DNA of 64,000 nt. Origin: Neoroseomonas eburnea. Its GTDB lineage: Bacteria > Pseudomonadota > Alphaproteobacteria > Acetobacterales > Acetobacteraceae. The stretch lies in assembly GCF_018129005.1 (NCBI RefSeq), contig NZ_JAAEDL010000022.1:1-64000 (forward strand). The letters are read 5' to 3'. Below, piece after piece: positions 34,659-44,275 of the stretch. The first letter of the stretch is position 1; each line of letters opens with the position of its first letter. The notes beneath the pieces were generated by a model. The model was not told the origin of the DNA. It saw only the letters and a list, made by a program, of their open reading frames with translations, and did not search any database. Made by a program: the position numbers and the translations under genes.

Positions 34659-35312
34659 ATGTCCAAGGGCCGGCTCGTCATAGGCACCAAGCGGTATTCC
34701 TCCTGGTCCCTGCGCGGCTGGCTGGCCGTGCGGCTCGCGCATCTGGACGTCGAGGAGGCGGTCATCCCGCTCGCCGGCGGCTCGACGGAGGCGGTCAAGG
34801 CGGTCTCCCCCAACGGACTCGTGCCCTATCTGGAGCATGACGGGGCGCGCATCTGGGAGAGCCTCGCGATCGCCGAATATTGCGCCGAGATCGCCCCGCT
34901 GCTCTGGCCCGCCGACCGTCCCGCTCGGGCCCACGCGCGGGCCATCGCATCGGAGATGCATGCCGGCTTCCGCGGCCTGCGCATGGCGATGCCGATGAAC
35001 CTCGGCCGCACCTTCCCCGGCCGCGGCCGCACGCCCGATGCGCTGGCCGACATCGCGCGCATCGAGGCAATCTGGGCCGAGGCGCTGCGCGCCCAGGGCG
35101 GACCCTTCCTGTTCGGCCCGCGCTTCGGCCTGGCGGACGTGATGTACGCCCCGGTGGTCACCCGCTTCCTGACCTGGCAGCCCGAGCTGACGCCGACCTC
35201 CCGCGCCTATGTCGCCGCGGTGCGCGCGCACCCGCTGATGGAGCGCTGGTACGTGGAGGCGGCCGCCGAGCCTGCCGCCTGGCTGCTCGACAAGTACGAG
35301 AACCCGGCATGA
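34659..35312 (+). CDS. Glutathione S-transferase family protein
   Basis: The 217-residue GST begins with a thioredoxin-like domain (LVIGTKRYSSWSLRGWLAVRLA) with a SSWS catalytic serine region as in maleylacetoacetate-isomerase-like and YfcF-type members. VPYLEHDGARIWESLAIAEYCAE binds the gamma-glutamyl group, and the all-helical C-terminal domain follows. The ATG at 34659 has GGAAGGAGG eight bases upstream; the very long frame open from 33171 is an antisense shadow of the transaminase. It overlaps the next gene as ATGA. Confidence 0.87.
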   Translation: MSKGRLVIGTKRYSSWSLRGWLAVRLAHLDVEEAVIPLAGGSTEAVKAVSPNGLVPYLEHDGARIWESLAIAEYCAEIAPLLWPADRPARAHARAIASEMHAGFRGLRMAMPMNLGRTFPGRGRTPDALADIARIEAIWAEALRAQGGPFLFGPRFGLADVMYAPVVTRFLTWQPELTPTSRAYVAAVRAHPLMERWYVEAAAEPAAWLLDKYENPA

Positions 35313-36193
35313 GCACGGCCGTCGCGCTGGATCATGTCGGTGTCGCGGCGCGCGACCTGGCGCCGATGGCCGCGGCCTATGAACGGCTCGGCTTCTCGCT
35401 CTCCCCCGTCGCCCAGCAATCGGGCCGGCGCCGGCCGGACCTGCCGGTGGAGAAGTTCGGCTCCGGCAACCGCTGCGCCTTCCTGAAGCACGGCTACATC
35501 GAGCTGATCGCAATCCTCGACCCGGCGCTCTACGACAACACGCTCAACGCCTTCCTCGCGCGCTATCCCGGCATGCACATCCTGGCGCTGGCGATGGAGG
35601 ACCCGGAGGCGAACCTCGCGCGCATGCGCGCAGCCGGCATCGACATCCCGGGCATCGCCTGGCTGGAGCGGCCGGTCGAAGCGGGCGGGCCGATCGCGAA
35701 GTTCGCCCGCCTGCCCTTCCCGGACCCGCCCGAGGGCCGCGTGCAGCTCATCCGCCACCTGACGCCGGAACTGGTGTGGCAGGAGAGGTGGATGGACCAC
35801 GCCAACAAGGCCGTGGCGCTGGAGGAGGCGATCCTCTGCGCCGCCGAACCGGCGGACACGGCTGCGCGCCTGTCGCGACTGTCCGGCCTGCCGGTCGAAC
35901 CCGACCCCGCCGGCGGCTTCCTGCTGCGCCTGCCGGGCGCGGCGGGCGCGGCCGGACCCTTCGCGCCGGTGATGGAAACCCGCGTTCGCGTGCTGACGGA
36001 ACAGGCCCTGGGCGAGGTGCTGCCGGGCGTCGCCGCGCCTGCCCTGCCGTTCATGGCCGGGATCCTGGTGCGGACGGAGGACGGCGGAGCGGCGGCGCGG
36101 CGCGTGCTGGACGGGATCCCCACGGTGCAGGCGCCGGCCGGGGTCATGGTTCCGCCGGCCCATGCGGCCGGGGCGGCTGTGGTGTTCGCGTGA
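35309..36193 (+). CDS. VOC (glyoxalase-like) domain protein
   Basis: The 294-residue protein has an N-terminal glyoxalase-like domain: LDHVGVAARDLAPMAAAYERLGF, then GSGNRCAFLKHGYIELIAILDP with a metal-ligand Glu, and later VQLIRHLTPELVWQERWMDH. The layout matches the Glyoxalase_3 (PF13468) proteins that hold two related halves; the second half is weaker. It overlaps the GST stop by four bases, so the two are co-translated. A role in detoxification is likely; the substrate is not known. Confidence 0.82.
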   Translation: MSTAVALDHVGVAARDLAPMAAAYERLGFSLSPVAQQSGRRRPDLPVEKFGSGNRCAFLKHGYIELIAILDPALYDNTLNAFLARYPGMHILALAMEDPEANLARMRAAGIDIPGIAWLERPVEAGGPIAKFARLPFPDPPEGRVQLIRHLTPELVWQERWMDHANKAVALEEAILCAAEPADTAARLSRLSGLPVEPDPAGGFLLRLPGAAGAAGPFAPVMETRVRVLTEQALGEVLPGVAAPALPFMAGILVRTEDGGAAARRVLDGIPTVQAPAGVMVPPAHAAGAAVVFA

Positions 36194-36203
36194 GATTGGG
36201 AAG

Positions 36204-36386
36204 AAGGACGGGGGGAGAAGCGAACTTCTCCCCCCGAGCCCCCCTCAACCTTCTTTGGCATCCGGGGGCTGACCGTCGAAGTCGGTTTCCCGGTGACAAC
36301 GAACGCGGGACTTGGGGTGCCCGGCGGCGTTGCGCAGCACGGCCGTTGGCGTCCCGGTTCAGGGGAGGTTCACCCTCCCGTGACCT
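36204..36386. repeat. Family A palindromic element, copy 3 (degenerate)
   Basis: About 183 bases beginning AAGGACGGGGGGAGAAGCGAACTTCTCCCCCC and ending GGGGAGGTTCACCCTCCCGTGACCT. It lies between the VOC stop and the FkbM start and finishes six bases before the ATG. Its centre differs from copies 1 and 5 but shares GCGTTGCGCAGCACGGCCG-like sequence with copies 2 and 7. Confidence 0.7.
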
Positions 36387-36392
36387 GACCGA

Positions 36393-37145
36393 ATGACCAC
36401 TTTCGCGAGGGCCGTCGGCGTTTCGTTGCGCACCTACTATGCGCCGGGCCGCGCGGCGCTGCTCGATCGCTTCCACGCAGGTTTCGTCGGGCCGGGCGAC
36501 CTCGCCTTCGATATCGGCGCGCATGTCGGCGACCGCACGGCATCCTTCCGTCGGCTGGGCGCGAGGGTGGTGGCGGTGGAACCACAGCCGCTGCTGGCGC
36601 GCGCGTTGCGGCTGATCTTCCGCGGCGATACCGGCGTCACCCTGGTGCCGGCGCTGGTCGGCGCCGAGGCCGGCGAGGCTGTGCTGCGCCTCAACACCGC
36701 CAACCCGACCGTCGCGACCGCGAGCGCGGCCTTCATCGCCGCCGCCGACGGCGCCGCGGGCTGGGAGGGCCAACACTGGGACGCCGAGATCACGCGGCCG
36801 GTGACGACGCTCGATGCCCTTGCCATGCGTCATGGGCTGCCGGCCTTCGTGAAGATCGACGTCGAGGGCTTCGAGGCGACCGTGCTGCGCGGCCTGACGC
36901 GCCCCCCGCGTGCTCTGTCCTTCGAGTTCACCACCATCCAGCGCGATGTCGCCCTGGAGTGCCTCGGCTTGCTGTCTGGCCTCGGCTACCGCGCCTTCAA
37001 CGCGTGTCTCGGCGAGAGCATGGTGTTCGCGCATGCCGTGCCGGTCGATGTGCGGGCGATGGCCTCCTGGCTCACCGCCCTGCCGCATTCGGCCAACAGC
37101 GGCGACGTCTATGCCGCCCTCGCCTCCGAAAGGCTGGTGCCGTGA
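36393..37145 (+). CDS. FkbM-family methyltransferase
   Basis: The 250-residue SAM-dependent methyltransferase has motif I FDIGAHVGDRTASFRRLGARVVAVEP, typical of the FkbM family. AFVKIDVEGFEATVLRGL and LSFEFTTIQ are the family's later motifs. These enzymes methylate hydroxyl groups of polyketides or sugars. The ATG lies six bases after a palindromic element with no clear Shine-Dalgarno outside it. The next gene is another methyltransferase. The target is unknown. Confidence 0.87.
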   Translation: MTTFARAVGVSLRTYYAPGRAALLDRFHAGFVGPGDLAFDIGAHVGDRTASFRRLGARVVAVEPQPLLARALRLIFRGDTGVTLVPALVGAEAGEAVLRLNTANPTVATASAAFIAAADGAAGWEGQHWDAEITRPVTTLDALAMRHGLPAFVKIDVEGFEATVLRGLTRPPRALSFEFTTIQRDVALECLGLLSGLGYRAFNACLGESMVFAHAVPVDVRAMASWLTALPHSANSGDVYAALASERLVP

Positions 37146-37163
37146 TGCTGCAAGGGCGGAGTC

Positions 37164-37210
37164 CCAAAGAAGGGAGGGGGTTCGGGGGAGGTTCACCCTC
37201 CCCCGACCTT
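37164..37210. repeat. Family A palindromic element, half copy 4
   Basis: Only the right half is present: CAAAGAAGGGAGGGGGTTCGG followed by the hairpin GGGGGAGG-TTCA-CCCTCCCCC and the terminus CGACCTT. It ends five bases before the ATG of the DUF938 gene, the same placement as the full copies. Confidence 0.8.
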
Positions 37211-37215
37211 GCGCC

Positions 37216-37821
<606 letters not shown>

Positions 37822-37827
37822 AAAGGA

Positions 37828-37937
37828 ACTGGAGCGGTTTCCGCTCGACTGTGCCCGCGGCGACCTCTCGGCCACTTGGTTTTCGCGAGCATCTTTACCC
37901 GATCAGGTGATTCCAGCTGATCGGGATCCGCTCTGAG
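37828..37937. repeat. Family D dispersed repeat, copy 1
   Basis: The 131-base space before the HMG-CoA-lyase gene holds GGAGCGGTTTCCGCTC, a GC-rich middle, then TTTCGCGAGCATCTTTACC and the palindrome GATCAGGTGATTCCAGCTGATCGGGATC. Related sequences occur inverted at 45849-45945 and partly at 49343-49400. GATTAGGAG nine bases before the next ATG supplies the ribosome site. Confidence 0.72.
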
Positions 37938-37952
37938 GATTAGGAGACGGCG

Positions 37953-38918
37953 ATGAGCGACCTGCCGCGCAGCGTGCGCATCACGGAGGAAGGCCCGCGC
38001 GAGGGCTTCCAGATCGCCACCGTGCCGGTGCCGACGGCGGACAAGATCGCGCTGATCGATGCCTTGTCGGCGACGGGCGTGTCCCGCATCCAGGTCGCGT
38101 CCTTCGTCAGCCCGAAGCGTGTGCCGGGGTGGGCGGATGCGGATGCCGTGGTGGCGGGGTTCACGCCGCGCGCAGGGGTTGCCTATACGGCGCTGTGGTT
38201 CAATCCGCAGGGGCTGCAGCGCGCGCTGGCCTTCAAGGACCGGCTGTCGGTCTACGGCTCGATCACCGTCGCGGCGTCGGAGGCCTTCTCGCTGCGCAAC
38301 CTGAACCGCGACCGGGCGGGGCAGCTCGCGGCGATGCGGGAGAATGTGGCGGAACACCTCGCCGCCGGCGTGGCGGTGAACCGCGTCTCGGTCCAGGCGG
38401 CCTTCGGCTGCAACTTCCAGGGCGAGATCACCCCCGCGCAGGCGGTCGGTGCCGTGGCGGACGCGATGGCGCTGGCGGCCGGGACGGGCTGCGCCATCGA
38501 GCGCATCTCGCTGGCCGACACCATGGGCTGGGCCAATCCCCTGCTGGTCGAACGCGTGGTGGGCGAGGTGCGCTCGCGCTGGCCGGGCCAGGCGGTGTCT
38601 CTGCACCTGCACGACACCCGCGGCCTCGGCATCGCCAATGCGCTGGCCGGGCTGCGCATGGGGGTGGCGGAATACGACGCGGCGGTGGGCGGTGCCGGTG
38701 GCTGCCCCTTCGCCGGACATCCCGGCGCGCCGGGCAACATCGCGACGGAGGAACTCGTCCTGTTGTGTGAGGAAATGGGCATCGCAACCGGCGTCGATGT
38801 GGACGCGCTGATCGCGGCGGGGCACCTCGCCGAGAAGATCCTCGGGCGGACGCTGCCTTCGGCGCTGCTGCGCGGCGGCTCGCTGACCGCCTTCCGGGCG
38901 AAGGCGCGCGCGGCATGA
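37953..38918 (+). CDS. Hydroxymethylglutaryl-CoA lyase family protein
   Basis: The 321-residue TIM-barrel lyase of the HMGL-like family begins with ITEEGPREGFQ (catalytic Arg in place of the usual EVGPRDG). It later shows SLADTMGWANP, LHLHDTRGLGIANA with the metal-binding HxH, and the active-site cysteine loop GAGGCPFAGHPGAPGNIATEE. Such enzymes split 3-hydroxy-3-methylglutaryl-CoA or similar branched hydroxyacyl-CoAs into acetyl-CoA and a keto acid. Its stop overlaps the CoA-transferase start as ATGA, suggesting that the partner makes its substrate. Confidence 0.88.
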   Translation: MSDLPRSVRITEEGPREGFQIATVPVPTADKIALIDALSATGVSRIQVASFVSPKRVPGWADADAVVAGFTPRAGVAYTALWFNPQGLQRALAFKDRLSVYGSITVAASEAFSLRNLNRDRAGQLAAMRENVAEHLAAGVAVNRVSVQAAFGCNFQGEITPAQAVGAVADAMALAAGTGCAIERISLADTMGWANPLLVERVVGEVRSRWPGQAVSLHLHDTRGLGIANALAGLRMGVAEYDAAVGGAGGCPFAGHPGAPGNIATEELVLLCEEMGIATGVDVDALIAAGHLAEKILGRTLPSALLRGGSLTAFRAKARAA

Positions 38919-40132
38919 GCGGGCCGGTTGACCGGGGCGCCGAGGGACGCGGAGGGCCGGATCGGCCGAGCCAGGCGCAGGGCGCGCCGCTTCCCCTCGC
39001 GGGCATCCGCGTCGTCGAGTTCTCCCACATGGTGATGGGGCCGACCTGCGGGCTGGTGCTGGCCGATCTCGGCGCCGAGGTCGTCAAGGTGGAGCCGCCC
39101 GGCAAGGGCGACCGGACGCGCTACCTCACCTCCTCCGGCACCGGCTTCTTCCCGGCCTTCAGCCGCAACAAGAAATCGGTGCAGCTCGACACCGAGGACG
39201 CGGCGGATCTCGAAACGCTGAAGCGGCTGGTCGACACCGCCGATGTCGTCATCGAGAATTTCCGCCCGGGCGGGCTGGAGGCGAAGGGCCTCGGCTATGC
39301 GGCGCTGTCGGCGCGCAACCCGCGGCTGATCTACCTCTCGCTCAAGGGCTACCTGCCCGGCCCCTATGAGAACCGCACCGCGCTGGACGAGGTCGTGCAG
39401 ATGCAGTCGGGCCTCGCCTACATGACCGGCCCGCCGGGGCGGCCGCTGCGTGCCGGCGCGCCGGTGAACGACATGATGGGCGGCATGTTCGGCGCCATCG
39501 CCATCCTCGGCGCGCTGCGCCAGCGCGATGCGACGGGGCGGGGACAGCACCTGCAGTCGGGGCTGTTCGAGAATGCGGCCTTCCTGGTCTCCACCGCCAT
39601 GCTGCAGCAGGCGATGACCGGCCAGGATCCGACGCCGATGCCCGCCGGCCGTCGCGCCTGGGGCGTCTACGACGTGTTCGACACGGCGGACGGCCAGCAG
39701 ATCTTCATCGGCGTCGTCACCGAGCGGCAGTGGGAGATTTTCCGCCGCGAGCTCAACGAGCCCGCTCTCGACAACCCTGACTACGCCACCAACACGGATC
39801 GTGCGAAGCGGCGCGAGACGCTGATCCCGCTGGTGCAGTCGTTGCTGAGGAAGCACGACGTCGCGACGCTCGAGACGATGTGCGAGCGGGCCGGCCTGCC
39901 CTTCTCCCGCATCGCAAGGCCCTGGGACCTGTTCGAGGACCCCCACCTCAAGGCAAGCGGCGGGCTGCTGTCCATCACCCTGCCGGATGGGCGGCCCTGC
40001 ACCGTCCCCGCGCTGCCGATCCAGTTCGGGGAGGAACGGCTCGGGGTGCGGCTCGATCTGCCCAGGACAGGCGAACACGACGCGGAGATCCTCGGGCCGC
40101 TGCGCGCGGAACGGACGAACGCGGCGGAGTGA
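38915..40132 (+). CDS. CaiB/BaiF-family CoA transferase
   Basis: The 405-residue class III CoA transferase contains GIRVVEFSHMVMGPTCGLVLADLGAEVVKVEPP, FFPAFSRNKKSVQLD, DVVIENFRPGGLEAKGLG and the catalytic Asp region RTALDEVVQMQSGLAYMTG. It moves CoA between carboxylic acids. Coupled to the lyase upstream it probably activates a dicarboxylate such as 3-hydroxy-3-methylglutarate or citramalate for cleavage; that substrate is an inference from the pair. The first 25 residues before LAGIRVVE are not conserved in the family. Confidence 0.9.
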   Translation: MSGPVDRGAEGRGGPDRPSQAQGAPLPLAGIRVVEFSHMVMGPTCGLVLADLGAEVVKVEPPGKGDRTRYLTSSGTGFFPAFSRNKKSVQLDTEDAADLETLKRLVDTADVVIENFRPGGLEAKGLGYAALSARNPRLIYLSLKGYLPGPYENRTALDEVVQMQSGLAYMTGPPGRPLRAGAPVNDMMGGMFGAIAILGALRQRDATGRGQHLQSGLFENAAFLVSTAMLQQAMTGQDPTPMPAGRRAWGVYDVFDTADGQQIFIGVVTERQWEIFRRELNEPALDNPDYATNTDRAKRRETLIPLVQSLLRKHDVATLETMCERAGLPFSRIARPWDLFEDPHLKASGGLLSITLPDGRPCTVPALPIQFGEERLGVRLDLPRTGEHDAEILGPLRAERTNAAE

Positions 40133-40140
40133 CGGGCGGC

Positions 40141-40360
40141 GGAGAGGGGCTTCGCCCCCCTCCGGACCTCCGCCCCACCAGGGGCGGAAAGGCCCCTGGA
40201 ACCCGCTAGCATGGGTGGCCGAAGGCAAGGCGCCGGATGACCGGCGCGGTCGGTGCGACACGGCGCCCTTCTTTCCGGCAGGCCAACTCATGGTGTCGAG
40301 AGGCCCTTCGGCCTTTGGCCGGAGGGGGGGCGGGAAGGGCAGCGCCCTCCCCGTCACGCC
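40141..40360. repeat. Family B hairpin cluster, copy 5 (diverged)
   Basis: Contains GGAGAGGGGC-TTC-GCCCCCCTCC (40141-40163), CCAGGGGC-GGAAAG-GCCCCTGG (40178-40199), a GAGAGGCCCTTCGGCCTTTGG hairpin near 40299-40320 and GGGAAGGGC-AGC-GCCCTCCCC-like near 40333-40353. It fills the 266-base space between the CoA transferase and xdhA, genes on the same strand. No gene is seen in it. Confidence 0.75.
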
Positions 40361-40398
40361 CGTTCCGCTGCCGGCGCGCCGCTTGCTAGGCTGCCCTC

Positions 40399-41817
40399 AT
40401 GGCCGCCCCGATCCGCTTCACGCTCAACGGGCAGGACGTCACCCTGCCGGAGGGCACCTCGCCGACGGTGACGCTGCTCGACTGGCTGCGCGGACCCGGT
40501 GCGTTGCGCGGCACCAAGGAGGGCTGCGCCGAGGGCGATTGCGGCGCCTGTACCGTGGTGCTGGAGAACCCGGAGGGCACCCGCACGCCGATCAATGCCT
40601 GCCTGATGCTGCTTGGCCAGGCGGCGGGGCGCGCGATCCGCACGGTCGAGGGGTTGCGCGGCGAAGCTGGCGAGCCGCATCCGGTGCCGCGCGCCATCGC
40701 CGAACATGACGGCACGCAATGCGGCTTCTGCACGCCGGGCATCGTGATGTCCGCCTGGGCCTGGGCGCGGGAGGGCGGCGACCCGCATGAGGCGTTGGCC
40801 GGCAATCTGTGCCGCTGCACCGGCTACCGGCCGATCCTCGATGCCATGGCGACGCTGGAGGACGACAGCGCGCCGCCGCCGCTGGCGCATGATGCGCCGC
40901 GCCTGATCGCCGCCGGCGCCCAGCGCTTCTTCCTGCCGGAAACCGTGGACGAAGCCGTCGCCCTGCGCGCCGCGCATCCCGCCGCCTGGCTCCTGGCCGG
41001 CGGCACCGACCTCGGCCTGCGCGTGTCGGAGCACCGGGAACGGCCTGAGACCGTCATCTGCCTGCTGAACATTCCCCGGCTGCGGCGGCTGGAGGTGACG
41101 GCGGCGGGCATCGTCGCCGGCGCCGCGGCGCCCTATGCGCGGCTGCTCGATGCCTGCGCGGCGGATGCCGATTTCGCGCCCCTCGCCGCGCTGCTGCGGC
41201 GGCTGGGGTCGCGGCAGATCCGTGGGCTGGGGACGCTGGGCGGCAATCTCGGCACGGCCAGCCCGATCGGCGATGCACTGCCGCCGCTGATCGCGCTGGG
41301 AGCGACGGTGGCGCTGGTGTCGTCGCGCGGCGAACGCACGATGCTGGTGGAGGATTTCATCACCGGCTACCGAACGCATGCATTGGCGGCAGACGAGATC
41401 ATCGCGCGTGTTGCGATCCCGCGTCCCGCACCAGGCGCGATCCTCGCCTGCGAGAAACTGTCGAAACGGCACGATCAGGATATCGCGACGGTCGGCCTCT
41501 CGGTGCTGCTGACGCTGCGCGATGGCGTGGTGGAGCAGGCGCGCATCGCCCATGGCGGCTGCGGCCCGCGCGCCGCGCGTGCCCCGGCGGCGGAGGCGGC
41601 GCTGCTGGGCGCGCGCTTCGACGCTGCCGCTGCCGATCGTGCGGCGCGTGCGCTGGAGGCGGAGATCGCGCCGCTGTCGGACCTGCGCGGCAGCGCGGCG
41701 TATCGCCGGCTTGCGGCGGGCAACCTGCTGCGGCGGATGGCGCTGCGGCGGCCCGAGCTGCCGGGCGAGGTGGCGGCGGTGCCGGCGCCGCATGCGCCGG
41801 GCTTTGTCGCGCCATGA
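40399..41817 (+). CDS. xdhA: Xanthine dehydrogenase small subunit (2Fe-2S and FAD)
   Basis: The 472-residue protein has two [2Fe-2S] clusters and an FAD domain. The plant-type ferredoxin motif is GCAEGDCGACTVVL with the partner Cys in NACLML. The second cluster is CGFCTPGIVMSAWA and NLCRCTGYRPI. The FAD-binding LLAGGTDLGLRVSE and LGSRQIRGLGTLGGNLGTASPIGD follow. It passes electrons from the molybdenum centre of the large subunit to NAD+. It matches the XdhA half of bacterial XdhAB. A palindromic element separates it from xdhB. Confidence 0.93.
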   Translation: MAAPIRFTLNGQDVTLPEGTSPTVTLLDWLRGPGALRGTKEGCAEGDCGACTVVLENPEGTRTPINACLMLLGQAAGRAIRTVEGLRGEAGEPHPVPRAIAEHDGTQCGFCTPGIVMSAWAWAREGGDPHEALAGNLCRCTGYRPILDAMATLEDDSAPPPLAHDAPRLIAAGAQRFFLPETVDEAVALRAAHPAAWLLAGGTDLGLRVSEHRERPETVICLLNIPRLRRLEVTAAGIVAGAAAPYARLLDACAADADFAPLAALLRRLGSRQIRGLGTLGGNLGTASPIGDALPPLIALGATVALVSSRGERTMLVEDFITGYRTHALAADEIIARVAIPRPAPGAILACEKLSKRHDQDIATVGLSVLLTLRDGVVEQARIAHGGCGPRAARAPAAEAALLGARFDAAAADRAARALEAEIAPLSDLRGSAAYRRLAAGNLLRRMALRRPELPGEVAAVPAPHAPGFVAP

Positions 41818-41827
41818 GGGCGCAAGG

Positions 41828-41957
41828 AAGGTCGGGGGGAGTGAACTCCCCCCGAATCCCCCCTCCTTCTTTTGATACCTGGTGCTGTCCGCTGCCGTCG
41901 GTCCCCAATTGCCAAAGAAGGGAGGGGGACCGGGGGAGGTTCTCCTCCCCCGACCTT
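41828..41957. repeat. Family A palindromic element, copy 5 (best preserved)
   Basis: 130 bases from AAGGTCGGGGGGA to TCCCCCGACCTT, perfect inverted termini of about 11 bases. Left hairpin GGGGGGAGTGAACTCCCCCC, right hairpin GGGGGAGGTTCTCCTCCCCC; the outer arms pair as GGGGGGAGT...AATCCCCCCTCCTTC with GAAGGGAGGGGGACC. The loop is TACCTGGTGCTGTCCGCTGCCG. It ends five bases before the xdhB ATG. Confidence 0.88.
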
Positions 41958-41962
41958 TCTCC

Positions 41963-44239
41963 ATGACCATCGGCGCCCCCATCCCCCACGACAGCGCCCT
42001 GGCCCACGCCACCGGCGCCGCCCGCTTCGCCGACGATCTGGCCGAACCGCCCGGCCTGCTGCACGGCGCGCTGGTGCTGTCCCCCGTCGCGCATGGTCTT
42101 CTCGCCGCACTGGATACGGCGACTGCGCGCGCCCTGCCTGGCGTGGTGGCGGTACTGACGGCGGCCGACATTCCCGGCGCCAATGATGTCTCGCCTTCCG
42201 GCAAGGGAGGTGAGACGCTCTTCGCCGAGCGCACGGTGGAGCATCACGGCCAGCCCATCGCGCTGGTGCTGGCGGAGACGCGCGATGCCGCGCTGCGCGC
42301 CGCGGCCGCGCTGGAACCGGCGATCGCGCCCCTGCCTGCGCTGCTCGACGCCGAGGAAGCGCTCGCGCACCAAGCCTACCTGATGCCGCCGCAGGTCATC
42401 GCGCGAGGCGATGCGGAGCATGCGCTGGATGCTGCGCCGCTGCGCGCCGAGGGAAGCTTCCGCTCGGGCGGGCAGGAGCATTTCTACCTCGAATCCCAGA
42501 TCGCCGTCGCGACGCCGGGGGAGGATGGCGAGATCGCCATCACCTCCTCCACCCAGCATCCGACGGAGGTGCAGCACATCGCGGCACGCGTGCTGGGTTG
42601 CGATTTCAACCGCATTCCCGTGACGTGCCGGCGGATGGGCGGCGGCTTCGGGGGGAAGGAGAGCAATGCCTCCTGGGTCGCCGCCGCCGCCGCATTCGGT
42701 GCGCAGGCCACGGGGCGACCGGTGAAGCTGCGGCTCGCGCGCAAGGCGGACATGGCGGCGACGGGCAAGCGCCACCCCTTCCTGTTCCGCTGGCGCGCGG
42801 GCTTCGACGCGGATGGGCGCATCCTGGCGCTGGACGCGACGCTCGCCGCCGATGGCGGGCACAGCCTCGACCTGACGCCGGGCGTGGTGTTCCGCGCCAT
42901 CACCCACGCGCTGAACTGCTACGACGTGCCGGCGGTGAAGCTCACGGCGCTGGCGCTGCGCACCAACACCGTCTCCCACACCGCTTTCCGGGGCTTCGGC
43001 GGGCCGCAGGGCGTGCTGCTGATGGAGGATGTGATCCGCGGCGTCGCCCGCGCGACCGGGCACACGCCGGAGGAGGTGCGCGAGCGCAACTTCGCCGGCG
43101 CGCCGAATGGCGGCGAGACGCCCTACGGCCAGGCGCTGGAAGGCGACCTGATCCGCCGCGTCTGGGCGGAATGCCGCGCCGATGCGGGGTGGGAGGCGCG
43201 GCGGCAGGAGATCGCGGCCTTCAACGCGGCGCATCCTTATCTGCGGCGTGGGCTCGGTTCCTTCGTGCTGGCCTTCGGCATCTCCTTCGGCGTGCGCCAC
43301 CTCAACCAGGCGGGCGCGCTGGTGCATGTCTATGCCGATGGCTCCATCCGCCTGAACCACGGCGGCACGGAGATGGGGCAGGGGCTCAACATCAAGGTCG
43401 CGCAGGTTGTGGCGGAGACCTTCGGCGTGCCGCTGCATCGCGTGCGCATCACCGCGACCAGCACGGCGGAGGTGCCGAACACCGCGCCGACCGCCGCGAG
43501 CACGGGCAGCGACCTCAATGGCTGGGCTGCGCATCTCGCGGCGGGCACCATTCGCGGCCGCATGGCCGGGGTCGCCGCCGCGCTGTGGGAGGTGCCGGTC
43601 GAGGCCATCGTCTTCGCCGGCAACCGCGTCTTCGTCGACCGCCCCGGCGACAACCGCGCGATGGAGTTCGGGGAACTCGCGCATCGCTGCTGGATCGAGC
43701 GCGTGTCGCTGTCCGCCACCGGCTTCTACCGCACGCCCGACATCCATTGGGATGCGCAGGCGATGCGCGGGGAACCGTTCTTCTACTTCTCCTACGGCGC
43801 CTCGGTCGTGGAGGTGGTGGTGGACACGCTGACGGGCGAGCATCGCGTGCTGCGCGCCGACCTGGTGCAGGATGCCGGACGCTCGCTGAACCCGGCGGTC
43901 GACCGCGGCCAGATCGAGGGCGCCTTCGTCCAGGGCCTCGGCTGGCTGACCTGCGAGGAACTGCATTGGGACGAACAGGGGCGCCAGCGCACGCTCGGGC
44001 CTTCCACCTACAAGATCCCGGGCTCGCGCGACGTGCCGCCGGCCTTCAAGGTGCGGCTTCTCTCTGCTGCGCCGGCGCGGGCGGACACCATCTTCCGCTC
44101 CAAGGCGGTGGGCGAGCCGCCGCTGATGCTGGCGACCGCGGTGTGGAACGCGTTGAAGGACGCGACGGGGGTGGAGCGGCTCGACCTGCCGGCAACGCCG
44201 GAACGCGTGCTGATGGCGCTCGCGGCGAAGGCGCGTTGA
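41963..44239 (+). CDS. xdhB: Xanthine dehydrogenase molybdopterin-binding large subunit
   Basis: The 758-residue molybdenum enzyme starts MTIGAPIPHDSALAHATGAARFADD, as XdhB proteins do. Key motifs are the Moco glutamine region SGGQEHFYLESQ, RRMGGGFGGKESNA, TAFRGFGGPQG with the substrate Arg, and EMGQGLNIKVAQ. The late Glu loop (KAVGEPPLMLATAVWNAL) carries the catalytic base. It oxidises hypoxanthine and xanthine to urate. The frame extends 27 codons upstream only through a palindromic element. No xdhC (Moco insertion) follows; the next gene is on the other strand. Confidence 0.93.
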   Translation: MTIGAPIPHDSALAHATGAARFADDLAEPPGLLHGALVLSPVAHGLLAALDTATARALPGVVAVLTAADIPGANDVSPSGKGGETLFAERTVEHHGQPIALVLAETRDAALRAAAALEPAIAPLPALLDAEEALAHQAYLMPPQVIARGDAEHALDAAPLRAEGSFRSGGQEHFYLESQIAVATPGEDGEIAITSSTQHPTEVQHIAARVLGCDFNRIPVTCRRMGGGFGGKESNASWVAAAAAFGAQATGRPVKLRLARKADMAATGKRHPFLFRWRAGFDADGRILALDATLAADGGHSLDLTPGVVFRAITHALNCYDVPAVKLTALALRTNTVSHTAFRGFGGPQGVLLMEDVIRGVARATGHTPEEVRERNFAGAPNGGETPYGQALEGDLIRRVWAECRADAGWEARRQEIAAFNAAHPYLRRGLGSFVLAFGISFGVRHLNQAGALVHVYADGSIRLNHGGTEMGQGLNIKVAQVVAETFGVPLHRVRITATSTAEVPNTAPTAASTGSDLNGWAAHLAAGTIRGRMAGVAAALWEVPVEAIVFAGNRVFVDRPGDNRAMEFGELAHRCWIERVSLSATGFYRTPDIHWDAQAMRGEPFFYFSYGASVVEVVVDTLTGEHRVLRADLVQDAGRSLNPAVDRGQIEGAFVQGLGWLTCEELHWDEQGRQRTLGPSTYKIPGSRDVPPAFKVRLLSAAPARADTIFRSKAVGEPPLMLATAVWNALKDATGVERLDLPATPERVLMALAAKAR

Positions 44240-44275
44240 TCCCGCGCGGCGCACTGTGCTCCGCGCGGGCCGCCG

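Noticed and set aside
41399-44254. A 951-codon minus-strand open frame opposite xdhA/xdhB
   Set aside because: Composition is Arg/His/Gln-rich and the plus strand carries all XdhB motifs; it is a mirror frame.
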